NCBI RefSeq assembly: GCF_004004565.1
Contig: NZ_SACM01000005.1
Coordinates: 1 to 64,000 of the forward strand
Reading direction: 5' to 3'
From: Inhella crocodyli
GTDB lineage: Bacteria; Pseudomonadota; Gammaproteobacteria; Burkholderiales; Burkholderiaceae_C
Length of the DNA: 64,000 bases
Position numbers and translations under genes: made by a program. Position 1 is the stretch's first letter, and each line of letters opens with the position of its first letter. The notes beneath the pieces are model-generated. The model made no database searches. It had not been told where the DNA came from and saw nothing but the letters and a program-made list of their open reading frames with translations. Positions 10,495 to 20,262 of this stretch are shown piece after piece.

Positions 10495-11238
10495 TCAAAC
10501 CGCCCGCAGGCCGCGCAGCCAGGGCTGCGCTTTCAATCCGAGGGCGCTGTCCATGTTAGTGGCGCGCCTTTTCAGTTCCGCCCCGTCGGGCAGCGGGATT
10601 TCCCGGGTGGCCACCACCACGGTGTTGCCCTCCTTGGTGGCCGCCAAGCGCCACACGCGATCGGCCCCGAAGGCCTGCGCCATGCGCTCGCAGCTGTCGG
10701 CAAAGCTGGCCCGGCGCCCGAAGAGGTTGACGGCCATGGCGCCCCCGGGGGCCAGCAGGGCGCGGCAGGCGGCGTAGAAGTCGGCGTCGTCGAGCACCGG
10801 GGCCGCGGCCTCGTGGTCGTACAAGTCCACGTGCAAGAGCGCCACGCGGCCTTGATTCGCCGGGTCGCGGGCCCAACGGCCGGCGTCTTCCAACACCACC
10901 TCCAGGCCCTCGCCGTTGGGCGGCAGCGCGAAGTACTGCCGACAGGCGGCCAGTACGCCGGGATGGATCTCGACCGCCGTCGTTGGCCGGCCCAGCACCT
11001 GGTGGCAGAACTTGGTCAGTGCCGCCGCCCCCAATCCGAGCTGGACGCAAGCCCCCGTGCGCCAGGTGGACGGCTCCTGCCACAGCAGCGGGGCCATCAT
11101 GCGCTGAACGTAGCTCAGCTCCAGCGCCAGCGGCTTGCTCACGCGCATGGAGCCCTGCACCCAAATGGAGTCCAAGTGCAGCGAGCGAACGCCCATGAAC
11201 TCGGAAACGGTGACATCGGGCAGGTCGTCGGCGGCCAT
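10495..11238 (-). CDS. Spermidine synthase-like SAM-binding protein
   Basis: This 247-aa protein has a Rossmann methyltransferase/aminopropyltransferase fold. It shows the glycine motif VQLGLGAAALTKF, the acidic ribose-binding strand TTAVEIHPGVLAACR and the aspartate region VALLHVDLYDHEA. These match the spermine/spermidine synthase superfamily, but the usual full catalytic set cannot be confirmed by eye. Many Burkholderiales carry such an orphan homologue. I chose ATG at 11238; the frame is open upstream but there the text is low-complexity. It ends just before the ATPase gene (TTGA overlap if that gene uses TTG). Confidence 0.75.
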   Translation of the reverse strand: MAADDLPDVTVSEFMGVRSLHLDSIWVQGSMRVSKPLALELSYVQRMMAPLLWQEPSTWRTGACVQLGLGAAALTKFCHQVLGRPTTAVEIHPGVLAACRQYFALPPNGEGLEVVLEDAGRWARDPANQGRVALLHVDLYDHEAAAPVLDDADFYAACRALLAPGGAMAVNLFGRRASFADSCERMAQAFGADRVWRLAATKEGNTVVVATREIPLPDGAELKRRATNMDSALGLKAQPWLRGLRAV

Positions 11239-11284
11239 GCGGAGCTCTTTCGATCGGGGCGCGGACTCTAGCGCGCGGCGCCGA

Positions 11285-11770
11285 TCACAGCCAGGGCCGC
11301 AAGGCCTGGGCCCATTCGGCGCCCTTGTCAGCGGGCGAGCGGCTGGCATGGGCGGGGCTCGTGGACGGCAGGCGCAGCAGCAAGCGGCCCGGCAACAAGG
11401 CACTCGCTTGCCGGTGCGCCGCGGCGCCGTTGCACGCGATGGCCCTCAAGTCCGCAAGGCGCGTCACGAGCGCGGGCACGTCGCTGGGTTCGGCCGCGCG
11501 GATGTCGGCGTCCAGGCTGCCGGGGCGCTCGCAGGCGGCCACGGCGTCCCACAGGGCGATGCGGTGTTCGACCAGCGCCTGCAGGCGTTCGGCATACGGT
11601 CGCCGGGGCAAAACCGGGTCGCCCAGCAGCGAGGCCATCGCCGGCCAAAAGGCGTTGCGCGGGTGGGCGTAGTACTGCTGGGCCTGCAGGCTGGCGGCGC
11701 CGGGAAAGCTGCCCAAGATCAACAAGCGCGCGTCGGCCCGCCACACCGGGGCCAAGCCACTCAAGCGCAT
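11285..11770 (-). CDS. DNA-deoxyinosine glycosylase (Mug/UDG superfamily)
   Basis: This 161-aa protein shows the superfamily motif ILGSFPGAASLQAQQYYAHPRNAFWP, matching the hypoxanthine-DNA glycosylase (HDG/family 6 UDG-like) group. The C-terminal motif is LPSTSPAHAS. It likely excises deaminated bases such as hypoxanthine, starting base-excision repair. ATG at 11770 overlaps the end of tatD by 10 bp; the longer open frame over tatD is not coding. Its place beside tatD (a metal-dependent nuclease family) is consistent with a DNA repair role, but both sit in a mixed operon. Confidence 0.82.
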   Translation of the reverse strand: MRLSGLAPVWRADARLLILGSFPGAASLQAQQYYAHPRNAFWPAMASLLGDPVLPRRPYAERLQALVEHRIALWDAVAACERPGSLDADIRAAEPSDVPALVTRLADLRAIACNGAAAHRQASALLPGRLLLRLPSTSPAHASRSPADKGAEWAQALRPWL

Positions 11771-12588
11771 GGGGGCAGCGACGCGAGCTTGGGCAGCACG
11801 CGGCGGGCGTTGGCGCTGGTGAACGCGGCAGTTTCGGCCAAGGACCAACCGCGCAGCTCGGCCAGGGTGTGGGCGATGCGCGGCAACTCGGCCGGCTCGT
11901 TGCGTCCGCTCCCCTGCCCTGCCGCCCGCGCCGCCGCGGTTCGGTACAGCCACTGCGGCGGGATGTCGGGCGCGTCGGTCTCGAGCACCAGGCTCTCGGC
12001 CGGCAGGCTGGCGGCCAGGCGGCGCAAGTTCAGCGCGCGCTCGAAGGTCAAGGCGCCGCCAAAGCCCAAGGCGAAGCCCAAGGCGACAAAGGCTTGCGCC
12101 TGCTGGGCGCTGCCGTTGAAGGCGTGGGCGATGCCGCCCGTGCGCAAGCCGACGCGACGAAGGCCGCCCAAGAGGGGATCGGCGCTGCGGCGCACGTGCA
12201 GGATCACGGGCAAGCTGTGGCGCTTGGCCAGCTTCAACTGCGCCAGGTAGAAGTGCTGCTGGCACTCGGCATCCAGCCCCGGCACGAAGAAGTCCAGCCC
12301 GATCTCGCCCACCGCCACCAGCAGCGGGTCTCCTTCGGCTTCGGTCAGCACGGCATCCAGCGCGATCAAGTCGCCGTCGCTGGCTTTGGGCGTGAACAAG
12401 GGATGGATGCCCAGCGCGTACGGCTGACCGGCCGCGCGGCACATCGCTTGGGTGCTGGCCCAGTCGCGGGCCTGCACGGTGGGCACCACGACCGTGTGCA
12501 CGCCCGCCGCCTGGGCACGGGCCAGCACGGCATCGCGGTCGGCGGCGAACTCGGGGGCGTCCCAGTGGCAGTGGGTATCGATCCACAT
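11761..12588 (-). CDS. tatD: TatD family metal-dependent hydrolase
   Basis: This 275-aa TIM-barrel deoxyribonuclease-type hydrolase has the N-terminal metal site MWIDTHCHWD, the mid-protein metal-ligand segment AVGEIGLDFF, and a later histidine and aspartate in VILHVRRS and LVLETDAPDIPP. Family members act as 3'-5' DNA exonucleases on damaged DNA. Start and length are normal. It begins 24 nt after the purU stop and overlaps the glycosylase gene by 10 bp. Confidence 0.92.
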   Translation of the reverse strand: MWIDTHCHWDAPEFAADRDAVLARAQAAGVHTVVVPTVQARDWASTQAMCRAAGQPYALGIHPLFTPKASDGDLIALDAVLTEAEGDPLLVAVGEIGLDFFVPGLDAECQQHFYLAQLKLAKRHSLPVILHVRRSADPLLGGLRRVGLRTGGIAHAFNGSAQQAQAFVALGFALGFGGALTFERALNLRRLAASLPAESLVLETDAPDIPPQWLYRTAAARAAGQGSGRNEPAELPRIAHTLAELRGWSLAETAAFTSANARRVLPKLASLPPCA

Positions 12589-12612
12589 GCGACCCGAAGC
12601 CCCGGCCGGTGC

Positions 12613-13463
12613 TCAGCGGAAGACGACCGTCCGCTTGCCGTTCAGCAGCACCCGGTGCTCGGCGTGCCACTGGATGGCACGGGCCAAGGCCAAGCATTCG
12701 GTGTCGCGGCCCACGGCCGCGAGTTGCTCGGGGCCGTAGGCGTGGTCGATGCGGCTGACCTCTTGCTCAATGATCGGGCCCTCGTCGAGGTCGCCAGTCA
12801 CGTAGTGCGCCGTGGCGCCGATGAGCTTGACACCGCGCTCGAAGGCCTGGTGGTAGGGCCGCGCGCCCTTGAAGCTGGGCAGGAAGCTGTGGTGGATGTT
12901 GATGGCGCGGCCGGCGAGCTTTTCGCACAAGGCGGGCGAGAGGATTTGCATGTAGCGGGCCAGAACCACGAGGTCGACCTGCTGCTCGTCGATCAGCTCG
13001 ATGAGCTTGCGCTCTTGAGCGGCCTTCTGCTCGGGCGTTGCGTTGAGCAGCGGGAAGTGGTGGAACGCGATGTTGTGGCTGGCCGCGAGTTGATAGAAGT
13101 CGCGGTGGTTGCTGGCGATGGCCACCACCTCGATGGGCAGGTGCTGCGTGGCCACGCGGAACAGGATGTCGTTCAGGCAATGACCGAACTTGCTGACCAG
13201 GATGAGCACCCGGGCCTTGCGAGTGGCGTCCACCAGCTCCCAGTCCATGCCACGCTGCGCCGCCAGCGGCGCGAAGGCCTCGCGCAGCGCGTCTTGGCTG
13301 GAGGGGCTTTCAAAGGCGATGCGCATGAAGAAGCGCTGCGTGTCCGCGTCGCCGTGCTGGGCGCTGCTCAGGATGTTGCCTTGGTGCGCCAGCAGCACGC
13401 CGGTGACGGCGTGAACGATGCCGGGGCCGTCGGGGCAGCTGAGCTTGAGGATGAAGGAGTGGC

Positions 13464-13467
<4 letters not shown>
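12613..13467 (-). CDS. purU: Formyltetrahydrofolate deformylase PurU
   Basis: This enzyme hydrolyses 10-formyl-THF to THF and formate, balancing one-carbon pools and supplying formate to purine synthesis. The 284-aa protein has an N-terminal ACT domain ([28 protein letters not shown]) and a C-terminal formyltransferase fold with the catalytic region [20 protein letters not shown] and [15 protein letters not shown] (Asn/His/Asp of the hydrolase centre). Its ATG overlaps the lolD stop as ATGA. The start and length match the family. Confidence 0.95.
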
Positions 13468-14130
<663 letters not shown>

Positions 14131-14138
<8 letters not shown>

Positions 14139-15381
14139 AGCGCAAGGCCTGGGCGGGTTGCACGCGGGCGGCGCGCCAACTGGGGTACAGGGTGGCCAAC
14201 AGGGCCAGCAGCAAGGAAATGACGGCGATGGGCACGATGTCGCCGCGCTGGGGGTCGCTCGGCATTTGGTGGATCAGGTAGATGTTGGCCGGCAGGAACT
14301 TGGCGCCCAACAGGTGCTCGATGGCGGGGACGATCACGTCCACGTTGAAGGCCACCAACAGGCCCAGAGCCACGCCGGCCAAGGTGCCGATGACGCCGGC
14401 GAAGGCCCCTTGCAGCATGAAGATGGTTTGGATGCTGCGGGGGGTGGCCCCGAGGGTGCGCAAGATGGCGATGTCACTCTGCTTGTCGGTCACCACCATC
14501 ACCAGGGTGCTGACGAGGTTGAAGGCGGCCACGGCCACGATGAGCGTGAGGATGATGCCCATCATGCGTTTCTCGACTTGCACCGCAGCAAACCACGTGG
14601 GGTTGGCGCGGGTCCAGTCGCGCAAGCGCCAGTCGGGGCCCACCTGCTGCTGCAGCGCGTCGTTGACGGCGCGGGCCTGGTGCAGGTCGGTCAGGCGGAG
14701 TTGCACGCCGCTGGGACCGCCGGTGCGGAAGAACAGCGCTGCGTCGTCGATGTGCATCATGACGAGGCCGGCGTCGTACTCGTAGTGCCCCGCCTGGAAC
14801 ACGCCCGCCACCGTGAAGGTGCGCGAGCGTGGCATCAAGCCCGCAGGGGTGACGTTGCCCCCCGGGGCCAGCAGCGTGACCGAGTCGCCCACTTGCAAAC
14901 CCAACTGGCGCGACAACTCTTGCCCAATCAGGATGCGCCAGGCCTTGGGGGCCAGTTCGCTCAAGCCCGGCGCTTTCTGGGCCATCGGAGTCACCGTGGG
15001 CTCCAGACGAGGGTCCACGCCGCGGACCATCACGCCCCGTATGTCCTCGCCCCGCGCCAACAAGGCTTGGCTGCCCACGAAAGGCGCCACACCCGCCACG
15101 CGGGGATCGTGTCGGGCCACGGCGGCCAGGGCCTGCCAGTCTTGCGCCGGCCCGCCGTCGTAGCGGGTGACTTCCACGTGGGCGATGGCGCTGAGCATGG
15201 CATCGCGCACCTCGCGCTGGAAGCCGTTCATCACCGACAGCACCACGATCAACGCCGCCACGCCGAGCGCGATGCCCACCATGGACACGCCCGAGATGAA
15301 GGAGATGAAGGCGTTGCGGCGCCCCCCGCGGCCGGCCCGGAGGTAGCGCCAGCCGATTTGCAGTTCGTAAGGCAGGTTCAT
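14131..15381 (-). CDS. lolC: Lipoprotein-releasing ABC transporter permease LolC/LolE
   Basis: This inner-membrane permease of the Lol system is 416 aa. It has an N-terminal transmembrane helix ([31 protein letters not shown]), a large periplasmic domain, and three C-terminal helices typical of the FtsX-like fold. The signature [20 protein letters not shown] is LolC/E-like. Only one permease gene is present, as in many betaproteobacteria where a single hybrid permease probably forms a homodimer. The start lies immediately beside a 9-bp-stem hairpin that could limit ribosome access. Confidence 0.93.
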
Positions 15382-15382
15382 G

Positions 15383-15406
15383 TGGGGCGGGATTCTGCCC
15401 GCCCCA
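15383..15406 (-). promoter_or_regulatory. Hairpin abutting the lolC/E start codon
   Basis: TGGGGCGGG and CCCGCCCCA form a perfect 9-bp stem around a 6-base loop, ending one base upstream of the lolC/E ATG. In the mRNA the stem would cover the position of the ribosome-binding site, and no other good Shine-Dalgarno sequence is visible there. It might be a weak terminator of the upstream copper genes without a U-tract, or a translational brake on lolC/E. Confidence 0.4.
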
Positions 15407-15424
15407 CCCTCTGGTGACTGGCCC

Positions 15425-15868
15425 TCAGTGGCCTTGCTTCACGGGGGCCGCCCCCAAGGCCCGAACAGGCGCCTGCAGGGTCAAAGTCTCTCGTTTGCCG
15501 TCCACACCTTCCACGACCAAGGTCACCGGCACCGTGCTGCCCGCGGGCAGGGCTTGCTTCAGGTCCATCAGCATCAGGTGGTAGCCGCCGGGCTTGAGCG
15601 CCACGGTCTTGCCGGCCGGCAAGTCCAGCGCTGGAACTTGGCGCATCTTCATGACGTCGTTCACCATGGCCATTTCGTGGATCTCCACGCTGCCGGCCAC
15701 GGGCGAACTGCCCGACACGAGCTTGCCGCCTTGGGCGGAGGTGAGCTGCACGAACAAGCCGGTGGCCTTTTGCTGCGCCACCGTGCCCCGCACCCAAGGG
15801 TCGGTCACGGTGGTTTGGGCGTGGGCGGAAGCGGCGATCAAGGCGAGGGCAAAGGCAATGGATTTCAT
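15425..15868 (-). CDS. Periplasmic copper chaperone PCu(A)C
   Basis: This 147-aa protein has a signal peptide (MKSIAFALALIAASAHAQ). The Cu(I) site matches the family pattern H-x10-M-x21-H-x-M exactly: the histidine in VEIHEM, the methionine of MRQVP ten residues on, then HLM after 21 residues. PCuAC proteins carry Cu(I) in the periplasm and help load cytochrome oxidase CuA/CuB centres. ATG at 15868 is chosen over an upstream in-frame TTG because it starts the signal peptide. It follows the TonB receptor by 32 nt, the last gene of the copper set. Confidence 0.93.
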   Translation of the reverse strand: MKSIAFALALIAASAHAQTTVTDPWVRGTVAQQKATGLFVQLTSAQGGKLVSGSSPVAGSVEIHEMAMVNDVMKMRQVPALDLPAGKTVALKPGGYHLMLMDLKQALPAGSTVPVTLVVEGVDGKRETLTLQAPVRALGAAPVKQGH

Positions 15869-15900
15869 GGGATTCGTTTCAATCACAAGCGTTGGAAGGA

Positions 15901-18249
15901 TCAAAGGTCAAAACGCAACTCAGCCACCCAAGTGCGTGCAGGGTAGGGATGGAAGTTCCAATAAACCTCATTGTTGAGGTTGTCCACGCCCAGCGCTGCG
16001 CTCCAGGTTGGGTTGACCTTGACGCGAATGCGGGCGTCCAGCACCAAGAAGTCGCTGGCACCCTGGTATCGGGCACCGTTGGGGTCGGTGTTGTCCAGGC
16101 TGTTGAACTGCTGGCCGCCGTAGCGCAGGCCCAAGGTCGTGCTCAGCGCATCGTCCCAGCGGTAACTGGCCACGGCATTGGCGCGCCAACGCGGCACGCG
16201 CGGCTGCCACTTGCCCACCGAGGCCGGGAATTTGGCGTTGGCGGTGATGACCGAGTCGGCGAAGGTGACGCTGGCACTCAGGTCCAGGCCCCGGACCATG
16301 GCGTCGTTCAGCGCGGCGGCCAATTCCACGCCCCAGGTGCGGATGCGGTCGACGTTTTGGATGTTGGTGACGTTGGGGGTGACCGTGGTGTTGGTCTGGC
16401 TGTACAGCGCGTCGCGCGTGGCGTCGTGGAACACCGTGGCGCGGAGCGTGCCCACCGACAACTTCCAGTCGGCGCTGAGGTCGGTGGTTTGCGAGCGCTC
16501 GGGCTTGAGGTTGGGATCGCCATTGGTCAGCGCCCCGGTGCTGGCATTCACCCCGCCTTGGAACAACTCGCTGACCGTGGGGAAGCGCACCGCGCGGCCG
16601 GTGGACAGGCGCAGCGTGCCCTCGTCGCTGAAGGCCCAGCCGATGGCGAACTTGGGCGACAGGGCGCTGACCTTGCGGGTGGGGTGCTGGAACACGGCTG
16701 CACCGTTGGCGGTTAGTCCACGGCTGGCCGACCATTGTTCGCCCCGCAGGCCCAACACCGCCTGCCAATGCTCGCCCAGACTCACCGCATCTTGCGCCCA
16801 CAGGCTGGTGAGCGAGGTGTTGCCCTCAAAGCGCGACACGGGGGCGCTGCTGGGAACGCCGGCCGTCCACTCGGCGATGTTGCTCACCGCGTTGCGCAGT
16901 TGGGCGGCCTCGCGCTGCAATCCGAACTCGACGACGTGGTCGGCCAGGCCGCGCCAGGTGCCGCGCGCGGCCAGCGTGTTCCAGCCGGTCCCGTTCTGGT
17001 CGGTCAAGCGACCGGCGTTCGGGTTGAAGGCCGCGCCGGTGGTGGGCGCCCAGGCACGCACTTGGTCCTGGCGGTAGTCATAACGGCTGGCGGCCAGCTG
17101 CCAATCGAAGGCACCGCCGGTGGCTTGGCGCAAGGCCACGCCATGCATCACATGCTGCAGCTTCTCGCGGGTTTGGCCGAAATCGGCGGCCGTCAGGCTG
17201 TAGCCCTTCCCGTCCAGGCTCACGGCGCGGCTGCCGCTGATGGGCAGGTTGCCCGGGTTGAGCTCGATGCGGGCGCCCGAAGCATCGGTCAGCCAGCCCT
17301 CGCTGGCACGGGCCACGGTGTTGTCCCACAGACCGAGGGTGACGCTGGCCTTGAGCCCGGGGGCAACCTGCCAGGCCAGCTTGAGCTTGGCGTGGTCCTG
17401 CTGGGTGTCCGCATGGTTGGTGGTACCGATCAGCAGCCAGGGCTGGTTGAAGCGATTGAGCTCGGCCACGGCGCCGGTCACCACGGTGGCGCCGGTGGCG
17501 GGATTGGCCGTGGACGGCGTGCGGGTGGCGTAGACCAGCGGGTGGCTCTGGCTGTCTTGGCGGCTGATGTTGAACCACCAGCTCCAGTCGCCCCACTTGT
17601 CGCCCAGCGAGACGCTGCCTTGCTTCGTCTTCGGCGTGACGTCGGTGCGGTACAGCGTGAAATGCTGCTGCGCAAAGGTGAGCTTGCCGTGCGCTTCGAA
17701 CCGCTCGGGCATGCGGGTGATGACGTCGACGACCGCGCCCACGCTGTTGCCCGGGTAGGCGGCGCTGAAGGGGCCGTAGAGCACGTCCACGCGGGCAAAT
17801 TCCTCCGGCGTGACCAAGCCCCAGCGCGGCGTGAAGCTGGCCCCGTTGCCCAGCAGGTTGCTGAGCAAGATGCCGTCGGCGTAGATCAGCGAGCGTGCGC
17901 TGTTGCCCGTGCCACTGGCACGGGTGGACAGCACCGCGTGGTCGTAGTCGCCGATGTAGCGCTTGCGCACCAACAGGCTGGGAAAGTACTTCAGCGCGTC
18001 GGCGCTGTCGGTGGCGTTGATGACGCGGTCGATGCGCTCGGCCTTGATGCCCTCGATGGTGGTGGGCAGGGTCGTGGGCAGCGTGGTGACGCGGCCTCCC
18101 GTGACGGTGACCGTGCCGAGCTTCTCAACGCGGGTGTCGTCGGCAGGCATTTCGCCATTGGGGAGGGCGACCTCTTGGGCCAATGCCGCCACGGCAGAGG
18201 CACACAGGGTCAACGCAAAGGCGGTACGGAGGGGAAGAAACAAGCGCAT
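15901..18249 (-). CDS. TonB-dependent outer-membrane receptor, probably for copper
   Basis: This 782-aa outer-membrane beta-barrel receptor has a signal peptide (residues 1 to about 24, ending VAALAQ), a TonB-box/plug region (VEKLGTVTVTGGRV then the plug with RSLIYADGILLS and YGPFSAAYPGNSVGAVVDVITR) and a 22-strand barrel ending in the aromatic-terminated strand WVAELRFDL. The substrate is inferred from neighbours: DUF2946, PepSY and PCuAC genes commonly travel with OprC/NosA-type copper receptors. A siderophore role cannot be excluded from sequence alone. Confidence 0.88.
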   Translation of the reverse strand: MRLFLPLRTAFALTLCASAVAALAQEVALPNGEMPADDTRVEKLGTVTVTGGRVTTLPTTLPTTIEGIKAERIDRVINATDSADALKYFPSLLVRKRYIGDYDHAVLSTRASGTGNSARSLIYADGILLSNLLGNGASFTPRWGLVTPEEFARVDVLYGPFSAAYPGNSVGAVVDVITRMPERFEAHGKLTFAQQHFTLYRTDVTPKTKQGSVSLGDKWGDWSWWFNISRQDSQSHPLVYATRTPSTANPATGATVVTGAVAELNRFNQPWLLIGTTNHADTQQDHAKLKLAWQVAPGLKASVTLGLWDNTVARASEGWLTDASGARIELNPGNLPISGSRAVSLDGKGYSLTAADFGQTREKLQHVMHGVALRQATGGAFDWQLAASRYDYRQDQVRAWAPTTGAAFNPNAGRLTDQNGTGWNTLAARGTWRGLADHVVEFGLQREAAQLRNAVSNIAEWTAGVPSSAPVSRFEGNTSLTSLWAQDAVSLGEHWQAVLGLRGEQWSASRGLTANGAAVFQHPTRKVSALSPKFAIGWAFSDEGTLRLSTGRAVRFPTVSELFQGGVNASTGALTNGDPNLKPERSQTTDLSADWKLSVGTLRATVFHDATRDALYSQTNTTVTPNVTNIQNVDRIRTWGVELAAALNDAMVRGLDLSASVTFADSVITANAKFPASVGKWQPRVPRWRANAVASYRWDDALSTTLGLRYGGQQFNSLDNTDPNGARYQGASDFLVLDARIRVKVNPTWSAALGVDNLNNEVYWNFHPYPARTWVAELRFDL

Positions 18250-18285
18250 GGTGAAAAAAAATTCAGAAAAGGTGGGAGAGAAGGC

Positions 18286-19605
18286 TCAAGCCCGCGAGCG
18301 GGGGAGCACTTCCAGAAGCAGCACGACGCACACGAAGGCGGCCAGCAGCGGGACCAAAGCACACAGCGCCAAGACGGTGGTCAAAACGGGCCAGCGCCAG
18401 CGCACCTCGGCCCATGCGGTGGGGCGCAACAGCACGGGGCCGCCTGCCGAGCGGCGGCGCCACCACATGACCCAGCCGGTGAACGTCGAGGCCAACACGC
18501 CCAGGCCGAACACGGCGAGCAGCGCTTGGTTCCACAGGCCGAATTCGCCGCGGTGGAAAGGGATGCCGATGGCCGTGGCCTTGCTGAACCAGGTCTGATC
18601 CGCCCAAGTGCTGCGCCACAGCACGCGGCCGTCCTGGGCATGAAGCGCCAGTTCCACGCGGGCCCATGGCCGGTGACGATCTGGCGTGTTGATCCGCCAG
18701 ACGCCCGCAGCCTGCTTCGGGGGGGCGATCTGGAGGCGTTGGGCTGGTGCTTCGCGTTGGGCGATCGCCCACAGCGCATCCCAGGAAAGCATGGGCTCCC
18801 CCGACGAGAGCGCTTCACTGCGCAAGTCCTTCGGCATGCGCGGTGGGGCTTGGCCCGTGGCATCGCGCAGGGCCCGGATCTGCGCGCCAGCGGTTTGGCT
18901 CCAAGTCAGCCCCGTCACCACGATCACCAGGCTCAAGCCCGCCAAGGCCACGCCCCCCACCAGGTGCCATCGCCGCCAGCGGGCACGGCCCTGCGCTGGC
19001 CTGATCAAGCCGCCCAGCACCGGCAACGCCAAGCCCAGGCCGGTCACGAGCATCACCAGCAGGCAGGTGGCCGCCCACTCGATGGCCCATCGCCATCCCT
19101 CGCTTTGCAAGAGCCGCGAGTGCAGGTTTCTGGCCCAATGGCTGAATCGCGCCGATTCGGGCTGCACGCCCAATACCGCGCCCGTGCCTGGATCGACGAA
19201 AACGTCCACCGGGCCGCTGGCAGCGTCGTGCACGTGCTCGCCGCCCGACGGGCGGTGGTGCGGCGCGAAGCGCACGCGCAGGCTGTCGCCCAGCTGGGAG
19301 GGCGGGGTCACATGCTGAAGCACGGAGCCCGATGGCGCCGCGCTTTCGGCGGCCGCCACCAAGCGCTCCAGGGGCCGCCAAGGCGCTGGGGCCACCCGGT
19401 CCAGGTGACCGTGCTGCCAGGCTTCGACCTGGGGCACGGCCACGTACACCAAGCCGGTCAGGGCGGCCACGATCAAAAAGGGCGAGGCCAAGAGGGCGGC
19501 CAAGCCATGAAGGCGCCACAGCGCCGCGCGCGACGCGGCGCGGCCGGTCGCAAGAAAAGTCGTCGACAAGGGAGGCTCCCCATGCGCTCCCGCCACCGGG
19601 GGCAT
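18286..19605 (-). CDS. PepSY-associated transmembrane protein
   Basis: This 439-aa inner-membrane protein has the PepSY_TM architecture: an N-terminal helix (LHGLAALLASPFLIVAALTGLVYVAV), a periplasmic PepSY-like part, a helix pair around CLLVMLVTGLGLALPVLGGL and VALAGLSLVIVVTGLTW, and C-terminal helices including VFGLGVLASTFTGWVMWWRRRSAGG. Such proteins often accompany TonB receptors and may act as metal reductases, by analogy with FsqB/PiuB-like proteins. The start could also be the TTG about 36 bases downstream, which follows a GGGAG. It lies between the DUF2946 and receptor genes. Confidence 0.82.
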   Translation of the reverse strand: MPPVAGAHGEPPLSTTFLATGRAASRAALWRLHGLAALLASPFLIVAALTGLVYVAVPQVEAWQHGHLDRVAPAPWRPLERLVAAAESAAPSGSVLQHVTPPSQLGDSLRVRFAPHHRPSGGEHVHDAASGPVDVFVDPGTGAVLGVQPESARFSHWARNLHSRLLQSEGWRWAIEWAATCLLVMLVTGLGLALPVLGGLIRPAQGRARWRRWHLVGGVALAGLSLVIVVTGLTWSQTAGAQIRALRDATGQAPPRMPKDLRSEALSSGEPMLSWDALWAIAQREAPAQRLQIAPPKQAAGVWRINTPDRHRPWARVELALHAQDGRVLWRSTWADQTWFSKATAIGIPFHRGEFGLWNQALLAVFGLGVLASTFTGWVMWWRRRSAGGPVLLRPTAWAEVRWRWPVLTTVLALCALVPLLAAFVCVVLLLEVLPRSRA

Positions 19606-19665
19606 GCCCGGCTGGGGGATCGCGGATGGCGGGAGAACACCGACCCCGCAAGGCCGGGTGTTCGC

Positions 19666-19684
19666 TCAGGTCAGGTCAGGTCAG
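19666..19684. repeat. TCAGG pentanucleotide tandem repeat
   Basis: Three full TCAGG units and a fourth partial unit run across the stop codon of the DUF2946 gene and into the gap before the PepSY gene. The tract is flanked by TTCGCTC and GAGCGAA, which could pair to hold the repeats in a loop. The DUF2946 stop lies inside the tract, so unit gain or loss should not alter that protein. Confidence 0.6.
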
Positions 19685-20062
19685 AGCGAACGTGGGCGGC
19701 CCGCGCGAGCTCGCGCTGCGCCACACCGACAGCAGGCGAGGGGCCTGCCAAAACAGCGGGGGGGCCTCGGCCATCACCGGCGGCAGGGCCCAATTCAAGT
19801 CGGCCACGGGCAACATGGGCAACTGCGACTGGAGCTGGCAGAAGTCGCACGCATCTGGCATCGCGAACTGCTGCACCGGTTCGCCGTCGCGCAGTTGCAC
19901 CCACCGGGTGCCTTCGGCCGTGCACAGCTCCACCCAGTCGCCGCCATGGGCGGCCTGCGCGCTCACCCACGCCCGTGCCAGGGAAGGCATGAGCGCCAGG
20001 GCCAGCACCGCGACGATCGCGAGCCAGACCCAAGGTTGACGGTGAGAGCGAAGCACCTGCAT
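19676..20062 (-). CDS. DUF2946 family periplasmic protein (copper locus)
   Basis: This 128-aa protein has an N-terminal membrane/signal segment (PWVWLAIVAVLALALMPSLARAWV). The cysteine motif DACDFCQLQ and an earlier ELCTAEG cysteine match DUF2946, a family that typically precedes copper receptors in proteobacteria. A metal-binding role is plausible but unproven. It is the first gene of the copper set, transcribed away from the 20263 gene, with the shared 200-bp gap holding both promoters. The C-terminus is unusually Arg/Ser-rich and runs into the TCAGG repeat. Confidence 0.75.
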   Translation of the reverse strand: MQVLRSHRQPWVWLAIVAVLALALMPSLARAWVSAQAAHGGDWVELCTAEGTRWVQLRDGEPVQQFAMPDACDFCQLQSQLPMLPVADLNWALPPVMAEAPPLFWQAPRLLSVWRSASSRGPPTFALT

Positions 20063-20180
20063 GGGGGGTGGCAGTGTAGTGAGGCCGCCATGACCCCCAA
20101 ACCTTGGGGGGCCCCTGTGACTTCCTTCCGGACTCGGCCTTCGTCATCCTTGGGGGGCGTCGTCGGCAGGCCGTCGGCGT

Positions 20181-20197
20181 GTTGCAATTGTTACAAC
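20181..20197. promoter_or_regulatory. Candidate operator in the divergent promoter region
   Basis: GTTG and CAAC flank an AT-rich core (GTTGCAATTGTTACAAC), an imperfect dyad in the 200-bp gap between the divergent copper locus and the 20263 gene. Its AT-richness stands out from the surroundings. No regulator can be named. The rest of the gap (20063-20262) shows no other convincing element except the Shine-Dalgarno AGGAAGG before 20263. Confidence 0.25.
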
Positions 20198-20262
20198 GCG
20201 GTGGACGGGTTGGAGCCCAGGCCATCGAGGGCAGAAAAAACAAACCAGGAAGGACGGGCACC

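Noticed and set aside
16735-19992. A 1085-codon open frame on the plus strand over the TonB receptor and PepSY genes
   Set aside because: It is a shadow of the minus-strand genes in high-GC DNA, with low-complexity composition and no ribosome-binding site of its own.
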